From assembly GCA_027574665.1 (NCBI GenBank), contig CM050648.1, positions 139,748,175 through 139,812,174 of the forward strand: a DNA stretch of 64,000 bases. The letters are read 5' to 3'. Origin of the DNA: Rhynochetos jubatus (Eukaryota; Chordata; Aves; Eurypygiformes; Rhynochetidae). The notes beneath the pieces are model-generated. The model saw only the letters and a program-made list of their open reading frames with translations. It had not been told where the DNA came from and did not search any database. The position numbers and the translations under genes were made by a program. This document shows, piece after piece, positions 11,363 through 24,000 of this stretch. Each line of letters opens with the position of its first letter. Position 1 is the first letter of the stretch.

Positions 11363-13710
11363 TGGTTACCAGGGCAGCCTGTGGGTCCTGGGCTGTCTCA
11401 GTCAGCAGAAAACAGCTATCCCATGGCAAGCACCGTGCTCTGGCAGGTCATGTACACTTTAACCAGACTTTTCAGTGTCAACAGTCATGGGTATTAAAGG
11501 TGGCAAGGCCTGGGAAGCAAGTCTTTACAGGTCATCCTGCATTTTCTACATCCAAATAATTAACCCCAGGGAGAAGCAATGGAAATACCTACAAAATCCT
11601 TTCCTTGGTCGTTGTCTCATTCATTTTGTTATAGGCTTAATCGTCACAGACTCATTTTGATGCTGTTTTCTTCGGCGGTTAACTCTTCCCACCCTCCCCT
11701 TATTTGTATTAATGAAGTTTGCAAATATTCTTGACACACAGATAGCTCACAGAAAGGCTAACCTGCATGCAGATCACATTCTCTCCCTTTTATTACCGTG
11801 TTTCTAAGTCCTAGAAATAAGCATTTGATACCACTGTATCCTGGATGATGTATTTTTCGGACAGCATGGGAAAGTACTCTTGAATTCTCTGTCAACTTTT
11901 AAGTGCCTAGACATTACTACTGTTTTCCTGTACTAACAATTGATATTAGCACTAAACACTACCAGTATTTTTTAATTAGGCATCCTGTGCACTTGTTAGC
12001 CTGCACTGCCATAGGTCTGCACGAGAGATAACTAGCATCAGTTTTTTTATTGCAATTATACAATGCATGTTTAGATACTTACTTGAAGGTCATGGCTTCT
12101 GTCATCACGAATACCAAAAAAGACCAGAATAAGCTGCACATCCACCTTTGTGCCTGAATCACTCTTTTCTGCATCATTGTTTTGCCCATGGATTGCTTTG
12201 TTTTTTAAAAGCGAGGTTCGTTCAGAAAAACATTTCTGTGAGCATTGCACGGGAAGGATTTAGATCCGTGATTTCTCTGCAATTCAGTTAAGCACAACTC
12301 AGTTTGCTGAGGGCTCTTCTTCTAATGTGCTATCCTGTAATATCTTCTCGGGATTTTAAAGGGGACCGGTTTTAGCATGCTGAGCAGTAGAGGATGCCAG
12401 GCCGTATCACCTCATCTTCAGAGCAAGCTTGCCTGCAGGCAAGGAATAGGATCCAGGGGACCTCCCTGGAGATGCTGCTGGCTTCGCTGAGCTAACACCA
12501 GAGAAAAGCATTACGCTTCCAGCCTCTAATGGAAAACAATGCAAAGAGCAGGCTTAGTGGATGAGGTGATGACACTTTTATGTAGTTACTTCTCAGACTG
12601 TATTGTCATTTTCCATTTTTATCTGTTTTCCTGTCTCTGCGAGTTGAAATCATGGAGATGATGGATAGGGGACGTCTCTTAGTCTGATACCTGACTACTG
12701 AAAGTTTAGTGTTTGTGAGCTGTTGTGAGACTCTGTGCGACACAGCAGAGGTGGTTCATACTCTAGTGCAGTGATGGTATGTAGGCAGTAAGGTGCTGAG
12801 ACCTTCAGACACTCTCAGCTGCCCAATCTCCCATCCTCTGTGCTCTCCAGGAGAGGACTGGTGTTTCTCCATTCCTGATGATGATAGAAAGGCACAGGAA
12901 ATATTTTGCTGAAAAGGTTTGTGTGTATTGAATTGCTCTCTGTTTTGCTTTTACCATTTACTGAGACCTGGCACCAAATTCCTCCTTCCTACTGCACCAC
13001 AACCATCTCCTTCCCTTTGATGGTGCTGTGCAAATCTAACTAGTGTAAATTTTGGCACTGGCGGTTTGACTCAAATGGAGCCTCGGTGCTGGTTTGCATC
13101 ACCCCCAGGCTAGCCAGACCCTACAGGGAAGTGGCGTGATACACCCAGGCTTTGTCTGTCCTTGTGAGGCAAGCAGAATAATCTGTTTGTAGAAGGACTT
13201 CTGGTATGGGTGAGACAAATTACCCCACAGGCCATGGTTTTATATATTCTTATCACTTACCTGTCTGAGCATCATTTTCCCGGTGAGACTGGTGGGTATC
13301 CTATGCAGGAGGGTTGTCCTCCATTGCCTCGATAAGCTGGCATAATATCTGCTTTGCACTACTGGGGCTTTGTATCACAGAGCAGGATGTAACCCAAGTA
13401 CAGCTCGGCAAACAAATGCATTTTTGACTGCACTGTTAATGCTGCTGTATTACCACAGCGAGAAAACATGAACAATTGAGTGATAAACAGCAGAATGGAA
13501 ATGTTTTTTTCGTTCACTTTTCTTCCTGAAAAAAAGAAAAAAGTGAAGGAAACAGCCCAATTCAAAAGGTGCATCTGCTGTTTTCAGTTGTTTTCCAGTG
13601 TCTGCATCTTTTTGTCCTGAACTGTGTAAAATGTGTATACAAGTGTTTATAAGTAATTTTATTATCCGGGGTGTGTATGTGTAATAAACTTACTGAGATT
13701 CTCTTCATAC
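11363..13710 (+). other. SYT16: Probable SYT16 3' UTR
   Basis: Sequence after the TAG is AT-rich, lacks CR1, and contains no reading frame of note. The first canonical polyadenylation hexamer after the stop is AATAAA at 13683-13688, preceded by a GT-rich run. A second AATAAA lies at 14356-14361. This implies a 3' UTR of about 2.3 or 3.0 kb. A 16-bp perfect palindrome lies at 12428-12443. Confidence 0.5.
13683..13688 (+). terminator. Candidate polyadenylation signal of SYT16
   Basis: Canonical AATAAA, the first one downstream of the SYT16 stop codon. It is preceded by GTGTGTATGTGT. An alternative AATAAA lies at 14356. Confidence 0.45.
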
Positions 13711-14399
13711 CTTCTTGAACCTGCAAAGTGTTGCTTATGCTTAATGATTAGCTAAGAGAAAATCATAAGCTGGTAATATGTTTCAGCAGTGAACTGGAGG
13801 TAACCCAGATTTGTCATCATGTGATTTAAAAAAAAAAAAAAATCCTTGGAAAAGATCATTTTAAAAAGCAGTGAAGTAAGCTGGTTTTGGACTTCCATGC
13901 TGTTTTCACATCAAGATCTTTTCTGAAGATGCAGCATTAAGGGAATTGAATTTTAATATATAATTTCAGTGTAGAGTGTTTGGAGCCAGAGGAAAGGAAG
14001 TGAAAATAGCTTACTTGGTGTAAGTTAATATCTGAGCACGTTTGCTCTCTGATGGAAGGATGTTGCTGCATCCTTGCAACACCATTTGGGCCTGATGTTT
14101 TACCAAAAGTATTAGGAGGGAAGGGAAAAGGGATGTGGGAAGGGGAGCACGGGGCTTTTGGAGCTGCTGCTAAACCTGTTGGCACATCCGTGTCTTGAGC
14201 CGTGTGTCTGTGGGGTTCACTAAATTCCTACTGAAGCAGTGAAGGTGTTTAGGAATCTTGGGATGAACACAGTGCTGGGGATCCTCATGCTTGCTAGCTG
14301 TACTTTGGGATTTTCGTTGCGTTTGTGGTTTATTTTCAATATCAACTGTCTGTGAAATAAAGGCTTTGCAGCAGATCCCCTGTATTCCAGAGCTCCCAT

Positions 14400-17300
14400 A
14401 ATTCTTCCTATTGACAGATGGAATTAGTCATGGCTAATATTGATACAGGCTGGGCTTGCGCTTATGGTCTTTCTTAAGTAAATACCACTGCCCTTTCAAA
14501 CGCTGCTTTATCCCCTTGTTTCCTTTGGAAGTGGGTGACAAGACTAAATTTCCAGAAAGAACTCCATACCTTAGGAACCTTGACTCACACTTGGCTCTTG
14601 GTGGTGGTCCAAAGGTGTGTGGGGCCCAGTGCTCTGCCGGCCTCCATCCATGTGGAGCTGATGCCCAATCTCTGCTTCTGTGGGGCTCCAGGGGGGGAGA
14701 AGAGTTGTGGGAGGGCCTTGAGGAGTTCAGCGAGCGGGAAAGCAACAGCTGACCTTGGTTCTGGGAATGCTTGGGTGCTTGCAAGTCCTAATGCTTGGAG
14801 GTTTCCTAATGCACTCATGTTTTCTAAGATAATTCATCCCCTTTTGACACCACTGTCTGGAATCCCCTTGTAGCTTATTTGAATTTTCTTCTCTTGGGGG
14901 AAAAAAAAAAAAGCCTGAAAAGCCACAAAACCATTGTGTGGGAAGGAGCTAACTGCGCTGGCATACGCCCAGAATATTGTGGGCAAAGGCTCTGAATACA
15001 TCTCTCTGTCTCAAACAGCGTCGTTCTGCTACTTGCAGTCTGTTCCTTCCTTGGTGTCTCTCCAGCCAGCACGCCCCTGTCCTGTTAAGCTCTGTGCTGT
15101 TATTTTATTTTTTGTTTTTAATGTGTATCGACAACAGAACAGAATGATCTCACCACGTTTATGTTCCCCGTAATAATGCTGACTTTCAACTGATGCCCAC
15201 GGAAATGAGTACCTCTTTTAGCCCACTGAGCTATGGCTATAGCTTACTGAAGTGCTCATTTGTAAAGGCTTTATCTGGTCGATCTGCTACGTTTGATTTG
15301 TTTGGGTTTCCTTTTTACCAGTGTCTTTAATTACCTGGACCCTGCTGTGGCCTGCTTGCTCCTGTCGCTCCGCCGTGCCTGCGTTTCCCTTGCAGGGTAA
15401 CGTGGGTTGTGCAGCTCCTGGGGCACACAACAATACTTGGGTATATTTTTAGCGGCTGCAGATCCCGAGAAGTTATTTCGTGCTTTACATGGTCGACTGA
15501 TTTTCAGTCACCGAATGTCTTTAGATGATCTTGGATGCACAGAACCGAAGGTTGCCAGCTGCTATTGATCACTTCTCCAGCATAAAGCCCAAGGTGGCAG
15601 CCTGGCAGAGGAGCAGGCGTTTCCTCTGGTGGCAGTCCGTTTTCTCCTTCAGCTGAAGCTGGCGATGACCTTGGAGCTAGCGTGCTTGTGGAGCTTTCTT
15701 TCCACTCCCGTATTTATCATCATCTTTAATCTGTATGATCGCTGCGTTTCACCTCTCTGCCTCTCGGCTGCCTTCTGCCCTTCAGCACAAAAGGTGGGCA
15801 GAAAGGCTGAGCAAAGAATATGGCCTTCCCTATCGCATTATCCCGGCGCTCGAGGGGAGCTGACTTGTGGAGGGGTCATCTTCATCTATGATGCTCATTA
15901 TCAGGACCTTGCCTCCCTGATCGTTAGTCTGCTTGTGGAGCTTGAAAGCTTGGTGTCTGGGCTGTGATACTTTAATAGTTACAAAGTAGTGACACTCACT
16001 TACCTCAATGTGAGCCGAGTTAATGACAGAGGAAACAACCTGTTCTGTATTTGCTTTCTTTTTTCTTTTTTTTTTTTCGTAAGCATCGTGTTCTGTAAAA
16101 GGACAGCAGAGTCTGAAGGAATTAGTATGCAGGAGCACCCGCTTTCCATTTAAAATGTACTAAGTGTGATGTTTGCAACTATGGTTTGAGGGAAAAAGAA
16201 GCAGCAGCCAGGGTTTGTAGAAGAGCTCACACCTGGAATGAGGCAGGTTTTTCCCTTCGGTGTGCGCTACCCCAGTACGTTTTCATACCCCAGGCAGCGA
16301 TGCTGGCTCCCAGCTGACCTGCTTCTGTGATAAAAGCAGCCAGAAGCTGACAGATCCTAAAGCTTGGAAAGACATTCAGGGTAATTCGACATAGCTGGTT
16401 TGGGTGTTTATTTGGAATCTGGTGCAGATTTAACAAGCTGCCATGCAAGAAATGAAAGCCCTGAGCAGCGGCTGGGAAGGTGGTGGGAAGGGAAGGCTTT
16501 CGGTGAGCTTGTGCTGCTGTAGAGCCGGGATTTTGCTCGCTCCGTACTCCAGAAAGCAGCACAGCCGGGCTGCAGTGACATCAAGCCTGAGCTGAAACCA
16601 AGTTTCTCTGCATGATTCCTGAGTTCCAGATCTGCTGAAGTCATACAGTGCTTTTTTTTCTTCTTTTTTTTTTTTTTTTTTCCAATGCAGAGTGAGCTCC
16701 TGTCTTCCTGCAGCCTACACTGTAGGCCCTAAGAAATGAATGTGTAAATATTTTCCCTCTCACAGCAGCCCAAGGTCATCTTTCTGGAACAGCAAACAGG
16801 AACAGAATCCAAAGAAGATCAGTCTGTCATGTGAGTAAGGTTAGCATCTGCACTTACAAATGACAAAGGCTATTAATCCTCATGCTGTAATCCCCAAGCT
16901 GTTTGCCAGCTGGCAGCAGAAAGATGTTCCTGCTCAACCCACACAGCTATCCATGTTTTTTCACCTTTATGAAGCAGATATAGGTCAATACTGTAGCCTG
17001 GATAAAGAACTTGGTAGATACCATTCATCTCTTCTAGCGTTACAATCTCTCTCTTCTCCACACAAGCCATCTGTACAAACGAGGGTGTAAGAGGAGAGCT
17101 GCTCCCCAAAAATAGAAGGCTGAAGGTGAGATTTTCCCTCCCCTCTGCTCCTGAATTCATCCATGGGAGGATAAATTTTGAGATCTCGCTGCAGAGCTGA
17201 ACAGCCTGAGCAGAGCTCTGTCACTAGATGGGTCTTTACACACAGAGCAGGGAAAACCCAACGCTTGCATAAGGCAGATATAAGTCTGGTCTTGAGACTT

Positions 17301-20268
17301 TTTTGATCCTAATCTGGGAGCCTGCATGGGATTTGGATATTGCCCATCACAGGGACGTAAAACCTGAATCCTGCGAGGTACCACTGATGAAGGAAGCCTG
17401 TGCTGCTTGACAGCAATGCAGGTGGGCTGTGGTTGACCGTATGATCTTGCGCAACAAAGAAATGTACAGGCATCATGTTGCATCCAGTGAGCATTAGGCA
17501 GCTGGAGCTGGAAAAAGTTGAAGAAGAAACCTAAAAGCCAGATGGGAGCTATGGATATTCACTCAGACCTGTTAGTTGCTCATCTCTTTAGGAAACTGGA
17601 ATGCAGATTTTTTTGGTTTTAATTAACAAAAGTGGTTTAGCAGATATCACAGCTCCTGGGGCAGCTGCAGGTGCAAGGAAGTGAGGACATCACATCCTGG
17701 CTCTGGATTTCCCTCCTGTCTGTAATGGGTGAGCACTGAATAGATACCAAATACTCTGGTGGTGTCTGTCCCCTGTAATGTCATACCCAGCGTGGGTGGA
17801 TCTCATTGAGTAACATCTTGGCCATGAGCGAAGAATGAGAAGGATTCCCGATTCAGACAAAAGTGGAATTCTTTTCTGAGTCCGTGATCATTAATTAGCC
17901 TTGACCTCCAGGGAAGGCATTTTATTGTGCCAAATACTTCCCTCTCCCATAATATCTCAGACTTAGGAAAAGACTGCAAATTTGTCTCCTCATTAACAGC
18001 TGGGAAAAATAATATAATTTTGCCACCTTCCCTCATCCCTGTTGTCTCTTGTTAACACTCTCCAGGTGCTTTTCCTTCACGCTGTCTCTGTCATCACATC
18101 TCCCATCCTGTAGAGATCTGCTCCAAGTCAGGTCCGTGCCTGGTGGCAATATTTTATGTTCATGGTGCTCAGGATAAAACCTGTCCTTCAATCTCTCGCT
18201 GTCACTATGTGGCACCTCAAGCACAAGTTTTCCCGTTAAACCAGTACCACATCTCTCCTGTAGTCCTCTGCTGGCACTGCTGTGGGTTTTGTCTTGCTGG
18301 GCTGTATTCTCAGCTGTAATTTCATTGAGTTTTTCCCAGCAGAGAGTTTTGTTTGTCAAGAAGAGTACATGAAGTAATTGTTTGGTGGACTTAGCCTTTA
18401 AATACTCTGTGGCATTTATATGTGTATATAAGTGGGTTTTTTGCAGAGTGCCCCCAGGCATTTGCATGAAGCACTTCTCAATGTACATCTGAGTGTCGAT
18501 TTAAATACACTGTATATAATAAGTTATTTTTAGTGTGCATTGGCTTCTTTCTATATTGGAACGATATACCATTTCTGGCAGGTACAGGTTTTTGTGGTCT
18601 CACTGCTGCGCTCGCAGCTGGGCACTGGAGATGCAGTGGCCGAGATGTGCGTGCGTCTTCTCTTTCCTCCCCGTGCTCTGTGACAGAGTAGTCCTTTCTT
18701 TCCACCAGCTTTGTGGGTGGACATCCTTTGCTGCTGGGAAACGTTGATGCAGGACGGTGTTGTAAACCCCCTTCCTGCATCTCCCTCCTCCTGTGGAGTA
18801 AAATAATCTGCATTTAAGGTTTTTTTCCTATCATTGCTGACATATTGTCAGCACAGACCATGGCCAGGTAGCGAGCCGGTTGGTATTGCGAGAAACTCAG
18901 CTCTGTGGCTGAGGGTGTGTCAAGAATAGGAGAGATACCTGATCTCCTTTCCCAGCCTGCCATGTACGAGCACAAAAGTGCATCTGTAAACCAATCACTT
19001 TAAATAATAACAATACAGACAAATTAATAACAATGTCAGGTCCCTAATTTCTGTCAGTGCAAAAGCTTGAATGTACTGCTGAATTATTTTTATGGTAAGT
19101 ACAGCTAGGAAAGGAGAATTTTTCATATTGTGAAGGTTATAAGAAATTCATACACCCTTTTCATTTTTGTAAAGTTCAAAGTTTTGCACTGAAAATTGTA
19201 TCTTCAGTCTACCTAATAAATGGCTGTTATTGACTGTTAAGGCCACCAGAATGGTATGAGCATCATTCCATGTGCTGTGTGTGTGACCGAAAGAGATATC
19301 TGAAGTGCAAAACTGTGATAAAAAAGATGAAAAATACAACGAAAAGGTATTTGGATATTCAGCAGGAAGAGTGGTACGGGTTTATTCTTAGCTTTTCATG
19401 TACTTGACAATGAAACATTTTTTTCTACCTAAGTGCTAACGTGCATGATCATACAATATATTGCCTCTTGCTAATTATATGCTGTGTTAGGAATACTAAT
19501 GTCTAGATGATATCTGACTGGATAAAAAAAAAAAAAGAGCGTTAAACCCAGCTTCTGCAGAATTCTGGGCTGAAATTATACACACACACACAACCATCCA
19601 CACCTTAGAAACAGTCTTATTTTGTTACGGTGAACGCTGTTGTTGCAGGTTTTTATCAATAAAATAGAAGCAGATGGCTCATGTAGACATGCAAAACCAG
19701 CGTATCTTGCTTTTTGTTCATATTGTCACAGAAACAAGTGAATATGCATCTGGGAGAGGTGGACGTGTTTTGTTTGGAACAAAGATGCAGATGTCTAGTG
19801 CATAATGCATAACTGGGAGAAATGGGAAAAATCTCCCAGCTTCGTCCCCTTGTCTGTCTGCATGGACAGAGGGGCCCCGCGTCAGCAGGTGGAGGCTGCT
19901 GGGGGGCTTTGGGGGACTGAAAATGTTTGCATGCCCTGCCGTGTTACCGCCTCCTCTCAGCACATCGTGTGTTGATACCAGCTTTGTTGACATCCTGGCC
20001 ACGTGTATGGGATGCTGAGGGATGCCCCTGTAGCTGTTGGGGTGGTCACAGGGCGGATGTGTCTTGTTTTGGAAAGAGAGGTAAGAGCTCAAGGGTTGGA
20101 GAGATGAAATCGGGCTGATTGGAGGCCAGGCACATCACCTCAGCGGTGAGGGGTATGTCTTTATCTGGTGGCCTCTTACGCTACATGTACCTCTGCTCAC
20201 GATGCATCTGTGTGTGTGGTATGGGTCTGCCAGGTCACAGTTGTAACCCATGCCTACATTCAGATCTG
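14400..20268. other. Intergenic region without recognised genes
   Basis: No gene or clear exon was recognised. It contains homopolymer T runs (about 16060-16078 and 16660-16681), a short (CA)n at 19579-19592 and poly-A near 19525. The longest open frame (18033-18488, minus) has no recognisable motif. Confidence 0.6.
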
Positions 20269-21048
20269 AGAATCGTAGAATCTTTGAGGTTGGAAAAGAC
20301 CTTTAAGATCATCAAGTCCAACCGTTAAACAAACACTGCCAAGTCCACCACAGAACAATGTCCCTAAGCCCCTTGTCCACATGTCTTTTAAATACCCCCA
20401 GGGATAGTGACTCAACTGCTTCCCTGGGCAGCCTGTTCCAATGCTTGATAAAGTTTTTAATGAAGAAATTTTCCCTAATATCGAATCCAAACCTCCCCTG
20501 GTGCAACTTGAGGTCGTTTCCTCTTGTCTTACTGCTTGTCACTTGGGAGAAGAGACCAACCCCCACCTCTCTGCACCCTCCTTTCAGGGAGCTGTAGGGA
20601 GCGATCAGGTCTCCCCTGAGTCTCCTCTTCTCCAGGCTGACCCCCCCCAGCTCCCTCATCTGCTCCTCACAGGACTTGTGCTCCAGACCCTTCTCCAGCT
20701 CCGCTCCCTTCTCTGGACACGCTCCAGCCCCTCAGTGTCTTTCTTAGAGTGAGGGGCCCAAAACTGAACCCAGGATTTGAGGTGTGGCCTCACCAGTGCC
20801 CAGTACAGGGGGACAATCCCTGCCCTGGTCCTACTGGCCACACTGGTCCTGATGCAGGCCACGATGCCATTGGCCTTCTTGGCCACCTGGGCACACGCTG
20901 GCTCATATTCAGCCACTGTCAACCAACACCCCCAGGTCCGTTTCTGCCAGGCAGCTTTCCAGCCCCTCATCCTCAAGCCTGTAGCACTGCAGGGGGTTGT
21001 TGTGGCCCAAGTGCAGGACCCGGCCCTTGGCCTTGTTGAACCTAAAAC
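20269..21048 (-). mobile_element. CR1 LINE, ~780 bp, ORF2 C-terminus and 3' UTR
   Basis: Antisense CR1 starts with GAATCGTAGAATCTTTGAGG (3' end) and runs to the CCTTGGCCTTGTTGAACC block. On the minus strand it encodes decayed ORF2 motifs ([46 protein letters not shown]) interrupted by frameshifts. Its subfamily differs from the 9600, 40177 and 62950 copies because its 3' end reads AAAGACCTTTAAGATCATCA. Confidence 0.93.
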
Positions 21049-24000
21049 AAAGACAGAAGCTAAAAAAAAAAAATCCATATTGGTGATTTGGGACTGAAGG
21101 CAGCTTGTTCCTCTCAGAATAGCAGTGCTGTCTCTGAGGGAGACATGAGAAACCACGATTCCTGAATCCCTGCTGGCATCTGCAGAGCTGGCTTTCCAGG
21201 ACCAGCCCAAAAATAGACTTTCTTTTTCTGGTGATGGTTGGTAGCTTCAGTCCCTGGAAGCTTCAGCAATGGCAGCCGGTACAAGCTGTGTCTGAGTACA
21301 TGGAAAACCCAGCCCAGAGCCCTTCATCTGAAAGATGTCAGGGAAATGGAGCATGCTGGAAGGCTCAGAGAGGCATGAGGAGTTGAGAAAAACTCACCCA
21401 ACTTGGTGTAAATTGGTGACGGATTATGTGTTTTGCTAAGGACTGACACTGGTGGGATGACCAGGCTCAGCTCAGAGGGGTGGAGGTGGGAAAGTGCTGG
21501 TGAAGTTTTACATTTTTGAGACCTTAGCGGTGGGATTGGATGCAGAGGAGGCTGGGGGTTTGCTCTGGGATGCAGTCAGCCCCCGCCCAGTAGCTCCTCT
21601 GGCTACAGAGTGGGGTTTGCAGCCTGTGAGTTGCTCTGGGGTTTGGGAGCTCAGGTAGGTGCTGCTGCCGAGGTGGTGGCAGAGCCCGAGTTGATACTGG
21701 GACAGTGCTTTCTTGGCCTGATTATTCTTGACACCATACATTTTGCTGAAAACCATATAGAATTCACCCTGCCCATCTCCTGGCCTCACTTCCCCTGCCA
21801 ACTCCACCATATTTCTCCTGTGTAAACCCAACGCCGAGGGGTAGCAGCAATTACTCTAAAGGACTTGGGCACTGCTGGGGACACCACACTCACTTGGCTC
21901 TTCCCAGAGCCTCATGATGAGCTTGTGGAGAAGTCCTCAGCTGTTACATGGTGACAGAGGAGCTGGTGGTGTTGTCACAGTGGGTGAGTTTTCTCAGACT
22001 GATCACTAGCATGGGGCAAACCCAAGCAGGGTTTGGTTTATTCCTCAGGGCAGACTAGCCTGTGTCCCCATGTAAATTTGGCATACGCTACAGTGAAGCT
22101 GCTGGCATTGAATTTAGGGAATGGGCAAAGTATCTTGGTGCCAAGATTTGGGCAGCTTGGCTTAAATGCCTGGTCTGAGGCCACACGTAAAATAAGTGTT
22201 AATATACTCGGGCTTTCTATGTGCTTGGTGTGCACCACCACTGTGCAAATATGACGGTGGGCTCAGCAATCCACTTGTTGCCGCTCTTGCTGGGACGCTG
22301 GCTGCTCAACACAAGCACATGTGGATCTTGCCAGGCTCCCCAGGGGCTCTCGGCTGTGTTTTGTTTTATTGCTCTGATTATCCTGTTCTTCCTCTAGCGG
22401 CATTTTAATTCTTTGCTCAGAGCAGCTTTGTTCCTTGGCGAAGCACCAAGTATTGTTTTGCCAAGACACCCCTGATGTCATCCTAATTTTGACCAGTTGG
22501 AAAAGTCAGATTTTTTTAATGTCGGGAAACTAAGTTTTGAATTTCAATGAAAGAGTGATATCATTTTTCATGAGAGGGTGAAAGCGTTCCCACTTCTCAA
22601 TCAGCTCAGTTGAGGCTAAAGAAGCTGAGCTGTCTGCCATCTGTCTCCTCGCCAGTCTCTCCCTCACCATCATAATTTTTGAACAGGTTGGCCAATTTCA
22701 ATTACATTTGAAAAAAGGGTAACTGCCTCAAAGACAATTATGCTTCTACAATTTTTTTTTTTTTTCCACCTGGCAAAGGGTCATTTACAGAGAAGCAGAA
22801 AGTAGTAGGTTTGATGGCCAAGGGTTGGTCAGCCGATCCATCATGACGTTCAGATCCAGAGCAGCTACAGTGCCTGATGTCTTTTGTGCTGTCTCTGGCT
22901 GAGCTGGAGGTGTCCAAGGGGATGTATTGGAATTTGGCTGTTGATGGTAGGGAGAATGCAGGGGATAAAGAGCACAAAGATATAGGAAAACAGGCTTCAT
23001 TAGTTCTGCTCTTCCCCAGCTTGTTTCTGAAGTTTTTTGAAGGATTTTTAAGTGTAAAAACGTAAAACAATGCCAAAACCCCAAACCACCGAATTTTAAA
23101 ATACCAACAAATTTTCTTGTACAATGGATTGGAAGATAGAGCAGAAAAATAGAATTCTAGTAAAGGAAAAACAGAAGGAGCAAGAACTGGTGTTTTAGGA
23201 TGAAATGCAAAGTCTGCATTTCAAATGCAGGCAGGATTAGCCTCCCAAGTCATCCAGTCCCTTCAAGGTTGGCCAACCGTTGGGAGGCATGAACAAGGTC
23301 CAGAAACTGGAGTTACTTGTCTCCATATGCTGTGACAAGCCAACGCCTGGGAAAGCCTTTGAGGGTCTTTGTCTTTTGAAGGGAGTTCGGTGGGCCAGTC
23401 CAGGGGTAAAGATTTGTCCAGGATGTAACTGCTCGCATCTGGAACTGCTCAGTGTTTCAGGTACCAGTGTTAAACAGTTCAGGTATGTTTTATCTTTTGA
23501 AAATACCTTCTGCATGCTGTGCTCAGAAATACAGCACGTGTGTAGGTATATGCTGCCTGGGAGGGCTGGTGCTTTTATGCACACATCTTTTGAATGTTTG
23601 GTGCTTAAATTCAAAAGGGCACATTAATTTAATTCATTTTTCTTTAACAGTTGGCTTGAGGAGTTGTAACTGCTTTGAAATGAAGGAACTGATTTTTTCT
23701 AATTCTGTGAGGCAGTTAAAGTAAATGCTAATGTTCTGGGGTTTTATATTCCCAATTGCTCTAAACCATTTAAAAACATATATTTATTATAGCACTGACT
23801 ATTCTAGGCAACCTTGCTTTCAAAGACTGAAAAAAAAAAAAAAAAAGAAAAAGAGCTACTCTTCTATTGTCTGCCTGTCCAGGTTTTATCTTGTGCAGTA
23901 CACATTTAAAGTCTTATCTTTCCAAATAGTGTCACTGTCAACAGGGACTTTGGTCCTGGTTCACGGTTCTGTTTAATTTCCATTGCACTAAAACATCGTG

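Noticed and set aside
18033-18488. 151-codon open frame, minus strand
   Set aside because: No domain similarity and no CpG island or splice context.
20656-21210. 184-codon frame on the minus strand
   Set aside because: Most of it is decayed CR1 ORF2 running into flanking sequence; it is covered by the CR1 entry.
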